From Dictyobacter alpinus (GTDB lineage Bacteria > Chloroflexota > Ktedonobacteria > Ktedonobacterales > Ktedonobacteraceae), in contig NZ_BIFT01000001.1 of assembly GCF_003967575.1 (NCBI RefSeq), positions 1-64,000 of the forward strand: a stretch of 64,000 nt of DNA. Direction: 5' to 3'. The translations under genes were made by a program, and so were the position numbers. How positions within the stretch are numbered: the stretch's first letter is position 1; every line of letters starts with the position of its first letter. The notes under the pieces were generated by a model. That model ran no database searches and was not told where the DNA came from. It saw only the letters and a program-made list of their open reading frames with translations. Below are positions 17,985 to 28,112 of this stretch, piece after piece.

Positions 17985-19175
17985 ATGAGAACCATAGTGA
18001 AAGCACCTGTCGGGCGTCACGTTGGCTTTGTGTTAGTCTCTTATGCATTCATAGTAACAATGATGGGCACAACGTTGCCTACACCGCTCTATCCAATTTA
18101 TCAACAAGAAATTGGCTTTTCAAGCTTGTTGGTAACCGTGATCTACTCGACCTACGCGGTCGGGGTGATAGCAGCGTTGCTCCTGTTTGGTCATCTTTCA
18201 GATGAGATTGGGCGTCGTTGGGTGCTTCTAGTTGGCCTGCTGCTATCAGCGGCCAGTGCACTAGCCTTTCTGTTTGCAGGTAGCCTGACCCTCCTGTTTA
18301 TAGGTCGTGTGCTCTCTGGATTATCAGCAGGAATACTTACAGGAACTGCAACAGCCACACTCGTGGATCTCGCTCCACAAGATGAACAACGCAAGGCAAC
18401 ATTAATCGCCGCTGGCGCAAATATGGGTGGCTTGGGCCTTGGGCCGCTACTTGCCGGATTGCTCTCGCAATATGCTATATTGCCATTGCAGCTCGTTTTC
18501 ATCCTCGACCTCATTCTGCTTGTCCTTGCTATCGTAGGTATTTTGATTATACCAGAGCCAATCAAGGTAAAGACAAATGTTTGGTTTCGGCCGCAACGCT
18601 TGCGCATACCCGCCGAGGTACGCACTACATTTTTCCGCGCATCAATACCTGGTTTTGCAGGTTTTTCTATGCTTGGACTTTTTACAGCAGTCGCACCTGT
18701 TTTTTTGCACCAAACGCTCCACTTACCCAACCATGCACTCACAGGTCTGGTCGTATTCTCTGTATTTGCCTCCTCTACCTTTGGCCAACTTCTTCTTGAG
18801 CGTCTCCCCCAACGCCTTATGCTCCCTACAGGGTGCGTCGGGCTTATTATTGGGTTAGCGCTGGTTGCCAGTGGATTACAAACACGCTCGTTAGCATTGC
18901 TCGTTGTGGGAGCAGTAGTCGCTGGTCTCGGACAAGGCATGAGTTTCCGTGCCGGTTTAGCTGCAATCAATGCCCAGAGCCCTTCCGCACAACGCAGCGA
19001 GATTATATCAAGCTTCTTCGTAGTACTCTACATCGCAATCTCCATTCCTGTAATCGGCGTGGGTGTGGCTGCACAGATATTTGGACTGCAGATAGCAGGC
19101 GTCGCGTTCAGCGCAATCATGGCCATACTGGCGCTTATCGCTCTGATCATGCTTATTACCTATCCAGATGTATAA
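17985..19175 (+). CDS. MFS transporter, probable drug/metabolite exporter
   Basis: A major facilitator superfamily permease of about 396 residues with twelve predicted membrane helices. Between helices 2 and 3 it has the MFS signature GHLSDEIGRRWVLL, and in helix 5 GANMGGLGLGPLLAGLLSQY, the antiporter-type motif C region of exporters. The start at 17985 follows AAAGGA at nine bases; a GTG at 17967 is possible. It stands alone, with no adjacent regulator, so the substrate cannot be inferred. The C-terminal half is complete (SVFASSTFGQLLLERLPQRL onward). Confidence 0.87.
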   Translation: MRTIVKAPVGRHVGFVLVSYAFIVTMMGTTLPTPLYPIYQQEIGFSSLLVTVIYSTYAVGVIAALLLFGHLSDEIGRRWVLLVGLLLSAASALAFLFAGSLTLLFIGRVLSGLSAGILTGTATATLVDLAPQDEQRKATLIAAGANMGGLGLGPLLAGLLSQYAILPLQLVFILDLILLVLAIVGILIIPEPIKVKTNVWFRPQRLRIPAEVRTTFFRASIPGFAGFSMLGLFTAVAPVFLHQTLHLPNHALTGLVVFSVFASSTFGQLLLERLPQRLMLPTGCVGLIIGLALVASGLQTRSLALLVVGAVVAGLGQGMSFRAGLAAINAQSPSAQRSEIISSFFVVLYIAISIPVIGVGVAAQIFGLQIAGVAFSAIMAILALIALIMLITYPDV

Positions 19176-20000
19176 AGCTACACTACCTCTCTCTTCAGTC
19201 TCTCCCGGAGAAATGTCTTTTTATAAGTCTGTCTTGAAATTGGGGAGATCCCATGTTGTGCTTAAGGCCATATTTATTTTTTATATTAAACACCTATTTG
19301 TACTAGCCCAAAAAACGCGTCAAGCTCACCAATCGGGCAACCCGCTTTACAAATCACAATCATTCTACTATTCTACAAATATGTAGGTTTTGCTGTATTG
19401 CTATAGATCTTTATCATCCTGGCATGTAGGGTTCTGCATTCTTTGATTTTGAGCTAGAAGTATCGTTCCTATCAAGGTAAAGAACCTTGTCCGCAAACAT
19501 CAAAGATCAGGCCCCAAAATAGCTTTCCAGTTCTAGGCATACTCCAATCCTTTCATTTCGTTAAATGGGGACAGGAGGTAGACATTTCAGAGCAAATAGA
19601 AGTTGTACAGTTCGATGCACCGATCATTCAGAACACTGAACTATTGGTGTCGCTTATCAATATAGCTCGCTTCTCACATGCCAAATTAATGCCAGATTAG
19701 AGACTATTAATTGCTTAAAAAATGTTATAGCGAAAGCTAGATGGGCAATTCTGGTGGAGCAGATACCCAGGCATGAATATAGGGAGTTTCCTCTTTAGCA
19801 TCAAAGTAAGCGGGTGTGTTAAGTGCTACCCCTTTGAAAATCTGGCGTGTGCAACATACCCTCGAAATCATTATTTTTCTTCGCTCATGATGAGATCTTT
19901 GCCATTGTGCTTATAAAAACCTTAAGCTGATACTTCAGAGAGATAAAATCCTTACCCTTCTAGGGATAGGGAGAACGGCAACAAAGTAGAGTGGAGTGCT
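19176..20000. other. Intergenic region with a possible minus-strand gene relic
   Basis: No intact gene. On the minus strand a short frame ending at about 19738 reads FKGVALNTPAYFDAKEETPY then IHAWVSAPPELPI before a stop; it looks like the C-terminus of a protein but has no start or upstream continuation, so it may be a fragment. Elsewhere I see nothing. Confidence 0.3.
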
Positions 20001-20603
20001 GTGTTGACACAACGGGATACAACAGCAGACCAGCTTATAAAGGTCATTCAAGTACTACAATTAGGTCGAAAAACTGGCATCCTGACCGTCGAACGCGGGG
20101 AAGGTTCAACGTTTGAGGAGGGCATGCTTGTTTTCGCTGATGGGCTCATCATAGGTGCCAAGATAGGCTATCGCAATGGAATGGATGCTTGTAATTTATT
20201 ATATACCTGGACCCAATGCAGATTTGCTTTCATTCCCCAATCACCTACACAGGATACGCCTTCATCTCGGTCATACCCCCATAAATCCGACTTGGATGTC
20301 CCGCCCCCTCCTGATACGCGTCCAACCGTGTTGACTCCTTCTCCCAACCAGAAGCAGGAACGAACACCACGAATGCCTACTCACACAGAAGTGCCTTATC
20401 AGAAGAAACTCCTTCCTGGTCGTAGCGTGCAGTTGATTGAGACAGCACGGCTTTCACGCGCTCACAAACACCTCTTTATGTTAGTGAATGGAGAACGCAC
20501 TCTAACCGATTTAGCCCGACTGACTGGGCGACAAGTACAAGAAGTAGCAACTCAACTAAACGATCTAGAAAAGATCGGCGTTATTCACCGAGAACCACAC
20601 TAA
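20001..20603 (+). CDS. DUF4388 (PATAN) domain protein
   Basis: A 200-residue protein with an N-terminal DUF4388/PATAN domain (QLIKVIQVLQLGRKTGILTV, then FADGLIIGAKIGYRNGMDA and a CNLLYTW-F-F core), a Pro-rich linker (about residues 85-135) and a C-terminal winged-helix-like segment (HKHLFMLVNGERTLTDLARL, TGRQVQEVATQLNDLEKIGV). PATAN domains occur in bacterial signalling proteins linked to chemotaxis, motility and two-component systems. It starts with GTG behind GGAG and ends 13 bp before a Cache-domain protein, so the two probably act together. Confidence 0.8.
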   Translation: MLTQRDTTADQLIKVIQVLQLGRKTGILTVERGEGSTFEEGMLVFADGLIIGAKIGYRNGMDACNLLYTWTQCRFAFIPQSPTQDTPSSRSYPHKSDLDVPPPPDTRPTVLTPSPNQKQERTPRMPTHTEVPYQKKLLPGRSVQLIETARLSRAHKHLFMLVNGERTLTDLARLTGRQVQEVATQLNDLEKIGVIHREPH

Positions 20604-20616
20604 AAAGGAGATCTAT

Positions 20617-22137
20617 ATGGCCCAGCAACAGAAGATACGCGCTCCTCGAAAACGTATTCGATTATCCGTACAGGTCGCGATCTGGTTACTCGCAGCAGCA
20701 GTATTACCTCTTACGATCACTATTGCAGCAAATGTTTGGCTTGCACGTCCAGCTCTGACGAATCAGGCACGCTTGGCGATGGAAACAGATGCCCATACGC
20801 GCGCTCAGTTGATCAATAACTATTTTAGAGATCGGATGCTGGACGTTCAGAGCCTGGCTCAGGTTCCTCTCGCACAGGATTTCCTTCTTGATCCAGTCAA
20901 AAATCAGGCGAATGCTCCTCTTATCATACAAAATGGTAAGGTCGTTGGCACCTATCTTGATCCCAACTATACTCTGTGGGCGCTCTTTGACATAAAAGGG
21001 AAACCGTTGCTTTCCTACTCTACTAATAACACAAATGCGAAGTTCCAGCCTCATGGCAAGTATATCATTCCGCCAGAGGATGCCCAACGGCTACTCACTG
21101 GCAAACCGTTTATGTCAGCAGTCTACTATGACTCCAACACGCAAAAGGCCTCAGTCGATATCTATGTACCAAGCTTCTCATTGGTGTTAAATAAGGTGGT
21201 TGGTATTGTACGTGCCACCCTCAATTTAGACTACATTTGGAGTATTGTTAACAGCGAAAAAGGGGCAAACGGTGCTGGTAGCTATGCATTTATTCTCGAT
21301 GAGAATAATGTACGCATCGCTGATCCCACTAATGTTCAGCAACAGTTTACGGCTACGGCTCCTATTGATAAAGATATGCAACAGAAAATTAGCGATGAAG
21401 CACGTTATGGAAAAGAAAGTACGGTAAGAGTAGTTAAAGATGATGCATTAACGAAAGCACTAAATGGAGATAACGCACCCACGAACTTTACGTTACAACC
21501 CACTGGACAGAATCAGTCCTTTGAGGCGGTACGACAAACCCTTACCACCGTTCCTTGGAACTATATCGTGCTTAGTCCCGTCGATACCATTATCACAGTT
21601 GCCAATCAGCAGTTTTTCATAACGTCTGTTGTCGCCGTTAGCGTGCTCATTCTCGCAGTGCTTTTTGGCCTGATAGGAGGAAGACGTATCTCTTATCCGA
21701 TTTCACGCTCAGTCAATCATCTGAGCGACAATAGTGAATCGCTTGCGACTCTGGCCTCGAAACAAAAAAATGCGGCGGCTGAACAAGTATGGGTCATCGA
21801 TGCCTCACGGGAGGGATTAAAGACCGTTCAGTACTATAACAATGCCGCAGAGGTAGCGATTCAACATATGAGCACCACGGGTACTCATCTCTTGCGCAAT
21901 TGGGATACATTAGACAAAACAACAGTCAAGCAGGCTGTTGAGCAAATAATCGAGACTTCCCAATATATCAAGCGCGCCATAGATTATCAAAATACAAGCA
22001 ATGAGAAACTGGCGACAGCAATCAATATCACGACTCAGGTGAATGAACAGCTTGTATCTGGAGCTACTGCAGCCGATGAGACTTCTAACCAACTACAAAA
22101 TGTTGTAACTGATCTCCGCAATGTCATCGGAGGATAA
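20617..22137 (+). CDS. Cache-domain membrane sensor-like protein
   Basis: A 506-residue protein with a basic N-terminus, one membrane helix (about 18-40), a large extracellular dCache-type region (about 45-330; YLDPNYTLWALFDIKGKPLL, VVGIVRATLNLDYIW, SYAFILDENNVRIAD, VPWNYIVLSPVDTI), a second helix (about 333-355) and a helical cytoplasmic tail rich in Ala/Gln/Thr. The layout is that of a chemoreceptor, but I see no conserved receptor-tip hairpin, kinase or cyclase domain. The ribosome site is AAAAAGGAG. It is cotranscribed with the DUF4388 gene and has a close paralogue at 28109-29617, so it may pass signals to a partner protein. Confidence 0.8.
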   Translation: MAQQQKIRAPRKRIRLSVQVAIWLLAAAVLPLTITIAANVWLARPALTNQARLAMETDAHTRAQLINNYFRDRMLDVQSLAQVPLAQDFLLDPVKNQANAPLIIQNGKVVGTYLDPNYTLWALFDIKGKPLLSYSTNNTNAKFQPHGKYIIPPEDAQRLLTGKPFMSAVYYDSNTQKASVDIYVPSFSLVLNKVVGIVRATLNLDYIWSIVNSEKGANGAGSYAFILDENNVRIADPTNVQQQFTATAPIDKDMQQKISDEARYGKESTVRVVKDDALTKALNGDNAPTNFTLQPTGQNQSFEAVRQTLTTVPWNYIVLSPVDTIITVANQQFFITSVVAVSVLILAVLFGLIGGRRISYPISRSVNHLSDNSESLATLASKQKNAAAEQVWVIDASREGLKTVQYYNNAAEVAIQHMSTTGTHLLRNWDTLDKTTVKQAVEQIIETSQYIKRAIDYQNTSNEKLATAINITTQVNEQLVSGATAADETSNQLQNVVTDLRNVIGG

Positions 22138-22159
22138 AATCTTCTTTTTACGAACAAAG

Positions 22160-22191
22160 GGACTCGTCATCCATTGAATTTTGATGAGTCC
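22160..22191 (+). terminator. Possible terminator hairpin after the Cache gene
   Basis: GGACTCGTCA pairs with TGATGAGTCC (one G-T pair) across a 12-base AT-rich loop, 23 bp past the stop. It lacks a T-run, so confidence is low. Confidence 0.4.
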
Positions 22192-22365
22192 TCCGAAAGC
22201 TGGTACTACCGCTTTTAGCGTTTCGCACTTCATCATATTGGTAGCTCTGTTCAAGGCAAAAATTATAACTCTGTCCTTGATAGTACTACTACATGCAGAT
22301 TTCTATTAAAGAGGCCTTACGGATGTTATGATAGACATCATCATCGCAATGATAGGAATAAGAAA

Positions 22366-22974
22366 ATGAAGATACTGCGCCCATCTGTTATGACAGCACG
22401 TGAGTGGTTTAAAGAAAGAAATGCAGAGGACTGGCAACGTATTCGCAGTCAAGTATTAGAGAAGGACCACTATACATGCGTCTATTGTTCACTGACCTGC
22501 CGCAAGTTTATGCAGGTTAATCATATTGGAGCCGAGGATAACCATCAACTGAAGAATTTAGAGACCGTATGTCCCGCCTGCCATAGTGTAATGCATATGG
22601 GCATTAATGCCTTACAAGGCATCATCACTGTTTTTGAATGCAAAAAAGAATTGGTCTCAATGGCAACAATCGTTTGTGAAACACGAAAATTGGTCAATAA
22701 GCAAAAATCCTGGGATGAAATTGAGTCAAACATTTATCATCAGTTCCTACGATCAGGTGGCAAAATATATGATAAAGAAGACACCCTCTTCTTCGCGAAT
22801 CAGTTAGTCACATCAATCAAACAACCTGAGTTTCGCGCCTATCTTCCGGAAGACCTGGCCATAGTCTTTCATGAGCAAGGAGCTTGGAACGGCTTCCAGG
22901 AACGCGTCTGGAAATGGCAATGTCTTCCAGGTAGTACATATCGCAAACAGTCAGAGCATTTTATTTCTACCTGA
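22366..22974 (+). CDS. HNH endonuclease domain protein
   Basis: A 202-residue protein with an N-terminal HNH nuclease domain. Zinc cysteines are visible in CVYC (38 and 41) and CPAC (69 and 72), with the catalytic-type motif QVNHIGAEDNHQLKNLETVC (His53 and the downstream Asn) and a final H. The remainder (residues 80-202) is helical and unfamiliar. It is a stand-alone gene, not next to a methylase, intron, integrase or phage terminase, so I cannot say whether it serves defence, repair or homing. It precedes a PadR regulator by about 125 bp. Confidence 0.8.
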   Translation: MKILRPSVMTAREWFKERNAEDWQRIRSQVLEKDHYTCVYCSLTCRKFMQVNHIGAEDNHQLKNLETVCPACHSVMHMGINALQGIITVFECKKELVSMATIVCETRKLVNKQKSWDEIESNIYHQFLRSGGKIYDKEDTLFFANQLVTSIKQPEFRAYLPEDLAIVFHEQGAWNGFQERVWKWQCLPGSTYRKQSEHFIST

Positions 22975-23099
22975 ACAGAATGACGCTTTTACTCTATTAT
23001 TCTAATAACTATGGCCAGGAAAACATATGATGGGCAAGCACAATATGCTAAAATTATGGCGAGAAAAAATATAGGCAATGCAAAAGGAAAAACAACGCT

Positions 23100-23732
23100 A
23101 TGGATCGACCTGAAGCTTATCCAATCACTTATGGCGTCTTGGGATTACTGGCCTATTGGGGCCCACTTTCTGGCTATGACCTTAAACGTCTTTTTGACCA
23201 AGTACTTTCCGCTATGTGGTCAGCAGCACATAGCCAGATTTACAATGAACTGAAACGAATGAAAGAACTTGGTTGGGTAGAGATGGAACGTGAAGAACAG
23301 GAATCACGGCCTGATCGCAAGGTTTACTCTATCACTAGAGCTGGTCGCGAAGCGCTCACTAACTGGCAGCAACAACCACCAGCCGTGCTGCAATTACGAG
23401 ATGAGCTTTTACTCAAGATCACCTTTGGCTCTTTTGCTCCACCCTCAGCCATTGCTGAGACGCTACGAACTGGAATTGCCATACATGAACAACGCCTATT
23501 TCAATATCGAAAAAATACACAATATATACCAGTTCCAGATCAACCACGACAAACCAGTGGACGCCCCAATCCATACGCGCAGGAAACAAACAACGAAGAA
23601 GATATCTACTTCCGCCTCATTTCCCGCTTTGCTTTCGATTTTGAACAGACTTATCTTAAGTGGCTTTATGAAGCACTTGAGATAGTTGAAAAGGGCGGCA
23701 TCAATCCATCGGAAGCACAAGATCCCCTATAG
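23100..23732 (+). CDS. PadR-family transcriptional regulator
   Basis: A 210-residue PadR regulator. The winged helix spans about residues 8-75 (YGVLGLLAYWGPLSGYDLKR, SAAHSQIYNELKRMKELGWV, RPDRKVYSITRAGREAL) with a C-terminal helical dimerisation domain of the Vir_act_alpha_C type (ELLLKITFGSF, IHEQRLFQYRK, FAFDFEQTYLKWLYEALE). AAGGA lies upstream of the ATG. PadR proteins repress efflux or detoxification genes in response to phenolics or drugs. No obvious target is adjacent; the MFS gene 4 kb upstream is a candidate only by proximity. Confidence 0.85.
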   Translation: MDRPEAYPITYGVLGLLAYWGPLSGYDLKRLFDQVLSAMWSAAHSQIYNELKRMKELGWVEMEREEQESRPDRKVYSITRAGREALTNWQQQPPAVLQLRDELLLKITFGSFAPPSAIAETLRTGIAIHEQRLFQYRKNTQYIPVPDQPRQTSGRPNPYAQETNNEEDIYFRLISRFAFDFEQTYLKWLYEALEIVEKGGINPSEAQDPL

Positions 23733-23852
23733 ATCTTCTTAGCTTATAGACCTTACAAAAAAGCTAGAAGATATCTGCCGTCGTTCCTTGGAATTCATGT
23801 AGCATGATTGTCTAGAAGTCTGAAACAAGTAATTGCGCGCTGGCATCCCAGG

Positions 23853-25106
23853 CTACTGAAGAATATCTGGCTCTGCCTCAAGTGTCTGTTGTGAGACACG
23901 AGAAATGGGATATTTGTCGAGTAATGGATCCGCTATTTGTGGGAACGGTACTGGCGGAACTATCTTTGGCATCTTCGCAATGCTATCAGCAACTGAGCGA
24001 TTTAAAGAAGCTGTCTTCAACAACTGAGCCGCACGAACTTGCTGGTAAATACTCATGTACTTTTCAACCATTACACGAGCAGAAAAATTCTCTTCAACAT
24101 GAGCTCGGACTTGTTTGCGGTCAAGCTTATCTATCTGGGCCAGAGCTCGTTTCATTTCTTTGACATCTTTTACCAGATAACCACTTTTACCATGAGCAAC
24201 AACTTCTGGCGCAGCCCCCCGCGCAAATGTGATGACGGGACAACCAACTGACATGGCTTCAATCATAACCATCCCAAAAGGCTCTTCCCATTCAATAGGA
24301 TTTAAAAAGACACGAGCACGACTTAATAAATCAATTTTGTCTTTGGTATTAACAGGACCAATATATTTGATCTGTCTGCCATCAATTTGGGGCTTAATCG
24401 CTCGCTCAAAGTAATCAACCGATGTGGCGATATGACGGTCAATAGTACCTGCCAATACAAGTCGCATACCTGACGCTTTTGCTATATTGATCGCGTGATG
24501 GGCACCTTTCTCAGGTACGAACCGCCCCAACCAGACCAGGAAGTTCTCTGCTTGATCCACGGTCGGTTTAAATTGCTGCATTGGTAAACCATGGTGAACT
24601 ACACCAACAATGTTGACTGGTATAGTAATTTCAGCCTGAGCGTTCTTGCTAATTGCAATTAAAGGAGTCAACTTTAACCATTCCAGAAAGAATTCGTCTG
24701 CATCACCTACCCAATTTTGGACACGATCAAAGGGGAAACGGCTATGTAACGTCGATACGTGTGAAGTCCCTAGATGGTTTGCTAGTGGAAAAGTGTACAT
24801 ATCCGCGCTGGAAGAGAGATGAGAATGCACTATATCAAAATGATGCTCTTTAATATACTCAATTGACTTATAAGTATGGTAATATGCCTTTAAGTGAGCT
24901 TGCCATGGTACACCTGCATCAATTAAGGAATGAGGAAAAAAAGATACAAGATGCGCTGATGTCTTAGCATCTCCAGGGGCAAATAGGGTAACGTCGTGTC
25001 CTTGAGCAACTTGCTCTTCAACTATATTATAGATAACGTTCTCAGTACCACCATAGTTCTTGGGAGGAATTGAGATCCAAGGGGGGGCGATATGTGCGAT
25101 TTTCAT
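23853..25106 (-). CDS. Glycosyltransferase family 4 (GT-B fold)
   Basis: A 417-residue retaining GT4 glycosyltransferase. N-terminal Rossmann half: MKIAHIAPPWISIPPKNYGG, TENVIYNIVEEQVAQGHDVT, then DIVHSHLSSS. C-terminal nucleotide-sugar half: LVWLGRFVPEKGAHHAINIA, LAGTI, KIDLLSRARVFLNPIEWEEP and the family motif EPFGMVMIEAMSVGCPVITF with the donor-binding Glu. A tail of about 60 residues after the domain is unusual. The IPPKNYGGTE start is typical of GT4 proteins that modify surface glycolipids or polysaccharides. Start ATG behind AAGGG. Neighbours give no pathway context. Confidence 0.85.
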   Translation of the reverse strand: MKIAHIAPPWISIPPKNYGGTENVIYNIVEEQVAQGHDVTLFAPGDAKTSAHLVSFFPHSLIDAGVPWQAHLKAYYHTYKSIEYIKEHHFDIVHSHLSSSADMYTFPLANHLGTSHVSTLHSRFPFDRVQNWVGDADEFFLEWLKLTPLIAISKNAQAEITIPVNIVGVVHHGLPMQQFKPTVDQAENFLVWLGRFVPEKGAHHAINIAKASGMRLVLAGTIDRHIATSVDYFERAIKPQIDGRQIKYIGPVNTKDKIDLLSRARVFLNPIEWEEPFGMVMIEAMSVGCPVITFARGAAPEVVAHGKSGYLVKDVKEMKRALAQIDKLDRKQVRAHVEENFSARVMVEKYMSIYQQVRAAQLLKTASLNRSVADSIAKMPKIVPPVPFPQIADPLLDKYPISRVSQQTLEAEPDILQ

Positions 25107-26137
25107 ACTGAACCCTTCACTCTAGCTTATATGTGCCAGGCTACGAAGTTACTCTACAATCTATTTGAGCTTTTTACACCCAAGAGTTACACGATTGTCA
25201 ACAAAAAAAAGTTACATACAGTGGAACACTAGACTTACCAAAAACACAATTTTGCATTTCTTATGAGCTAGAACTGATTATAACTCTCCAAAATTAGCAA
25301 AACTAATTTCATTTATGTATATAGATTCTGTAGTAAAGGCTACTATCAATTAAAATCCTTACGATGATTGCAAAATAATTCAGAATATGTTTACTATACT
25401 TGAACTTAATATGCATATCCACATGTACATTTTAAGAAGTTCAGTAACTATGCAGTAGGGGTGTCAGGGTGGGATAACAGTCCCATAGTCATCGCAAATC
25501 TCTTTTCTTTTTCTGCAGTTAGCGCAAGAGGAATATCTGAAGATTTACGAATTTTATACTAAAATAATAGTTTATTGATAATTTTTATATAAATAATCAC
25601 TACAGAGAGAAAACATAACTTGCCATAAAACATTACCAGAGCTGTAATAGGATCAATGGATGCCCTTTTTCTCAGGAACTCAATAATTATATATCGGTTG
25701 TCTGCCCATATTATACACCATAGATATCTTTTCTGCCAAATTAGGATCTATAGAATATAACATGACATTGTAGCAAAGTTTGATAATCTTAATATCTTCA
25801 AAAGGCCTGAAAAGATACTTCAATATTCTGACTTGAGGCTCACAAATATCAATTTTTCAGGCGTCACACTATCTAGTTTACCATGGGAAATTGCAAACAA
25901 ACGACAGAAAGCTTGTAGTAAGATATAATAACTCGGAATATGGACAAACCGCTAACTAAATTTATCTGGTTAGATACTAAAAATGATACACTATGTGTAG
26001 ATGAGAATATTCATCTACTACACATAATTATTCAGTTTGTGGGCTCACGAGAATGGTATAAGAAGTATGCTTATTTACTCTCTTCTTGAAAAGCTCGCTA
26101 AAAGTTTGGTACATATTAATGAAGAATAGGGGTATAG
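25107..26137. other. AT-rich gap with a possible C-terminal gene relic
   Basis: No intact gene. On the minus strand about 36 codons (25455-25562) read like a protein end (SDIPLALTAEKEKRFAMTMG then LLSHPDTPTA and stop) but the frame is closed upstream, so it may be a fragment. The rest is low-GC without ribosome sites, hairpins with T-runs or RNA-like motifs that I can see. Confidence 0.35.
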
Positions 26138-26911
26138 ATGTTTCTTACTTCAACCGATGGCACAAAAATAGTTTATGATGTACAGGGAGAAGGACCACTC
26201 CTACTCCTCCTTCAGGGTTTCGATGAGACACACAAAATCTGGCATGAAACTGGATATGTTGACCGTTTACGTCATCATTTTCGTGTTGTGACCATGGACC
26301 GCCGGGGCATCGGCGATAGTGCTCGTCCCACTGATCCCAAATCATATCATATTGAGCAGATGCTTGCAGATATTTTTGCTGTTGTAGATGCATGTGGTGT
26401 CGAAAATTTTCTTGTATGGGGACACTCTTTCGGAGGCACTCTTGCTCTACTGCTTGCCTCACGTTCACCACGTATCATACGAGCAATCGTCGCAGGTAGC
26501 TTTTTTGGACGCATTTACTTTGAGGAACGTATCAATCAGATTATTTCAGAACTACGCATCATAGATAAAGCTCAGCAAGAAGGAACCCTTAAACAATTGG
26601 GATTTGATAATGAGGATATGCTCTGGGTCGAACAACGCACGATCCCGGCTTTGATTGCTTGCTGGCAGGCTACTGTTCGCTGGCCAATTGTGTATCCAGA
26701 CACAATACGCTGCCCACTTTATATTTATTCCGGCTCAGACGATCGGCGTATTACGAAACCGCTGCTGGAGAAACAGGAAGAGATTGACGCTCAAGGTATT
26801 ACTTTACGTATTTTTGATCACCTTGATCATGACCAGGAAATCAGTGAAATTGATATTGTTTATCCTCCAGCAGAGGCATTTTTACGCCAGGCAATCCAGG
26901 AACATAATTGA
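26138..26911 (+). CDS. Alpha/beta hydrolase
   Basis: A 257-residue alpha/beta-hydrolase fold protein. The nucleophile elbow is GHSFGG (Ser97), the oxyanion strand LLLLLQGFDE, the acid probably Asp in YSGSDDRR (about 206) and the base His in DHLDHDQ (about 235). The motif order and length fit small esterase, haloperoxidase or lactonase-like members. The substrate cannot be told. It converges on the binding-protein gene at 26952, with a shared hairpin between them. Confidence 0.85.
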   Translation: MFLTSTDGTKIVYDVQGEGPLLLLLQGFDETHKIWHETGYVDRLRHHFRVVTMDRRGIGDSARPTDPKSYHIEQMLADIFAVVDACGVENFLVWGHSFGGTLALLLASRSPRIIRAIVAGSFFGRIYFEERINQIISELRIIDKAQQEGTLKQLGFDNEDMLWVEQRTIPALIACWQATVRWPIVYPDTIRCPLYIYSGSDDRRITKPLLEKQEEIDAQGITLRIFDHLDHDQEISEIDIVYPPAEAFLRQAIQEHN

Positions 26912-26916
26912 TTCTA

Positions 26917-26943
26917 GGGAGGGCAAATTTTCTTTGCCCTCCT
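26917..26943. terminator. Bidirectional terminator between convergent genes
   Basis: GGGAGGGCAAA pairs with TTTGCCCTCCT across a five-base loop, six bases after the hydrolase stop and nine before the stop of the convergent lipoprotein gene. Confidence 0.7.
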
Positions 26944-26951
26944 CCTATAAA

Positions 26952-28112
26952 CTAACACACATTTCCACTTCCACGTAGCAGACCTTTACAAAGATCCGAC
27001 ATAGAAACATAACCATCTTTGATAACCGTTTGCTTGATATTCTGGATATCGACTGATATTGGATCATCCAAAATTGAAGGAATAAGGCCACCATTATAGG
27101 TCGATGTTGTGTTTTCTCCCGTAAGCTTTTTTACGTCATTCCCATCATAAAGCGCCTTGACTAGATCCCCAACCGATTGGGCCTCTTTCGCAATCGGTTT
27201 ATATACTGTCATGCTTTGCTTGCCTTGCAAAATATTCCGTAGCCCTCCAAGAGTAGCATCCTGACCGGTCACTAGTACTTTACCTGTTAACTTCGCATTT
27301 TCTAGGGCGGTAATTACGCTACCAGCCATACCATCATTTGCTACATATGCAATCTGGATATCATTCTGATTGTCCGCTAAAACTGCTTCCATCTCGGTCT
27401 GAGCTGTAGTATTGCTCCAATCAGGTGTAAAAACCTCATTGACAATCTTTAATTCATTTGTTGCTAGCAATGGATCTAGCACGGAATGTGCTCCAATGCT
27501 GAATAGCAGGGCGTTTGTATCTGTCTGTGAACCACTAATGAGCGCCATACGAACAGGTTTGTCTGCTGTTTTGTATGTTTGATAATGATCAACAATATAT
27601 TTTGCCTGTAAGGACCCTACTTTGGTATTATTAAAGGAGACATAATAATCCAAATCCTTAGATTGGATTAAACGATCATAAGCTATTACAGGTATATTAT
27701 GGGCTTTAGCCTGTGCCACAATTGGCTCAGCAGCGATACTATCATGGGCCGCCACTACCAAAATACAATCGCCATTTACCATTCCAGTCGTTGTTTGCGT
27801 TAACTGTGCATCGCTATCACCATTCGCATTGTGATAATCAATGCTCACTCCAGGAATTGCTTTCTTTATAGTTTCCTCTAATAATGGATGATCATTATGT
27901 TCCCAGCGATCTGAAGTCGTGCGATCAGGCAAAAATACCCCCACATGCGTACAATTCTTTCCACCATTGCCAGAAGGGATATTACCAACACCACTATTAT
28001 CTCCAAACGAGCAGGATGCGAGCAGCATACAGGAGAAAAGAAGGGTCCCCATTAATTCGTACCGGAATGACCTTCGTCGGCCAAATTTCTTTATACCTGA
28101 ATTTTCCTTCAT
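26952..28112 (-). CDS. Sugar-binding lipoprotein paired with a Cache protein
   Basis: A 386-residue Peripla_BP_4 lipoprotein, lipobox LLASCSF, paralogous to 10840-11994: shared blocks include the (N)ANGDSDAQLTQT region, PVIAYDRLIQSKDLDYYVSF and VLVTGQDATLGGLRNILQGK. Its ATG overlaps the stop of the upstream Cache gene (ATGA at 28109-28112), with AGGAG ahead, so translation is coupled. No ABC ATPase or permease follows; the operon ends here at the hairpin. I infer a sensory role, or a binder that borrows a permease encoded elsewhere. Confidence 0.85.
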   Translation of the reverse strand: MKENSGIKKFGRRRSFRYELMGTLLFSCMLLASCSFGDNSGVGNIPSGNGGKNCTHVGVFLPDRTTSDRWEHNDHPLLEETIKKAIPGVSIDYHNANGDSDAQLTQTTTGMVNGDCILVVAAHDSIAAEPIVAQAKAHNIPVIAYDRLIQSKDLDYYVSFNNTKVGSLQAKYIVDHYQTYKTADKPVRMALISGSQTDTNALLFSIGAHSVLDPLLATNELKIVNEVFTPDWSNTTAQTEMEAVLADNQNDIQIAYVANDGMAGSVITALENAKLTGKVLVTGQDATLGGLRNILQGKQSMTVYKPIAKEAQSVGDLVKALYDGNDVKKLTGENTTSTYNGGLIPSILDDPISVDIQNIKQTVIKDGYVSMSDLCKGLLRGSGNVC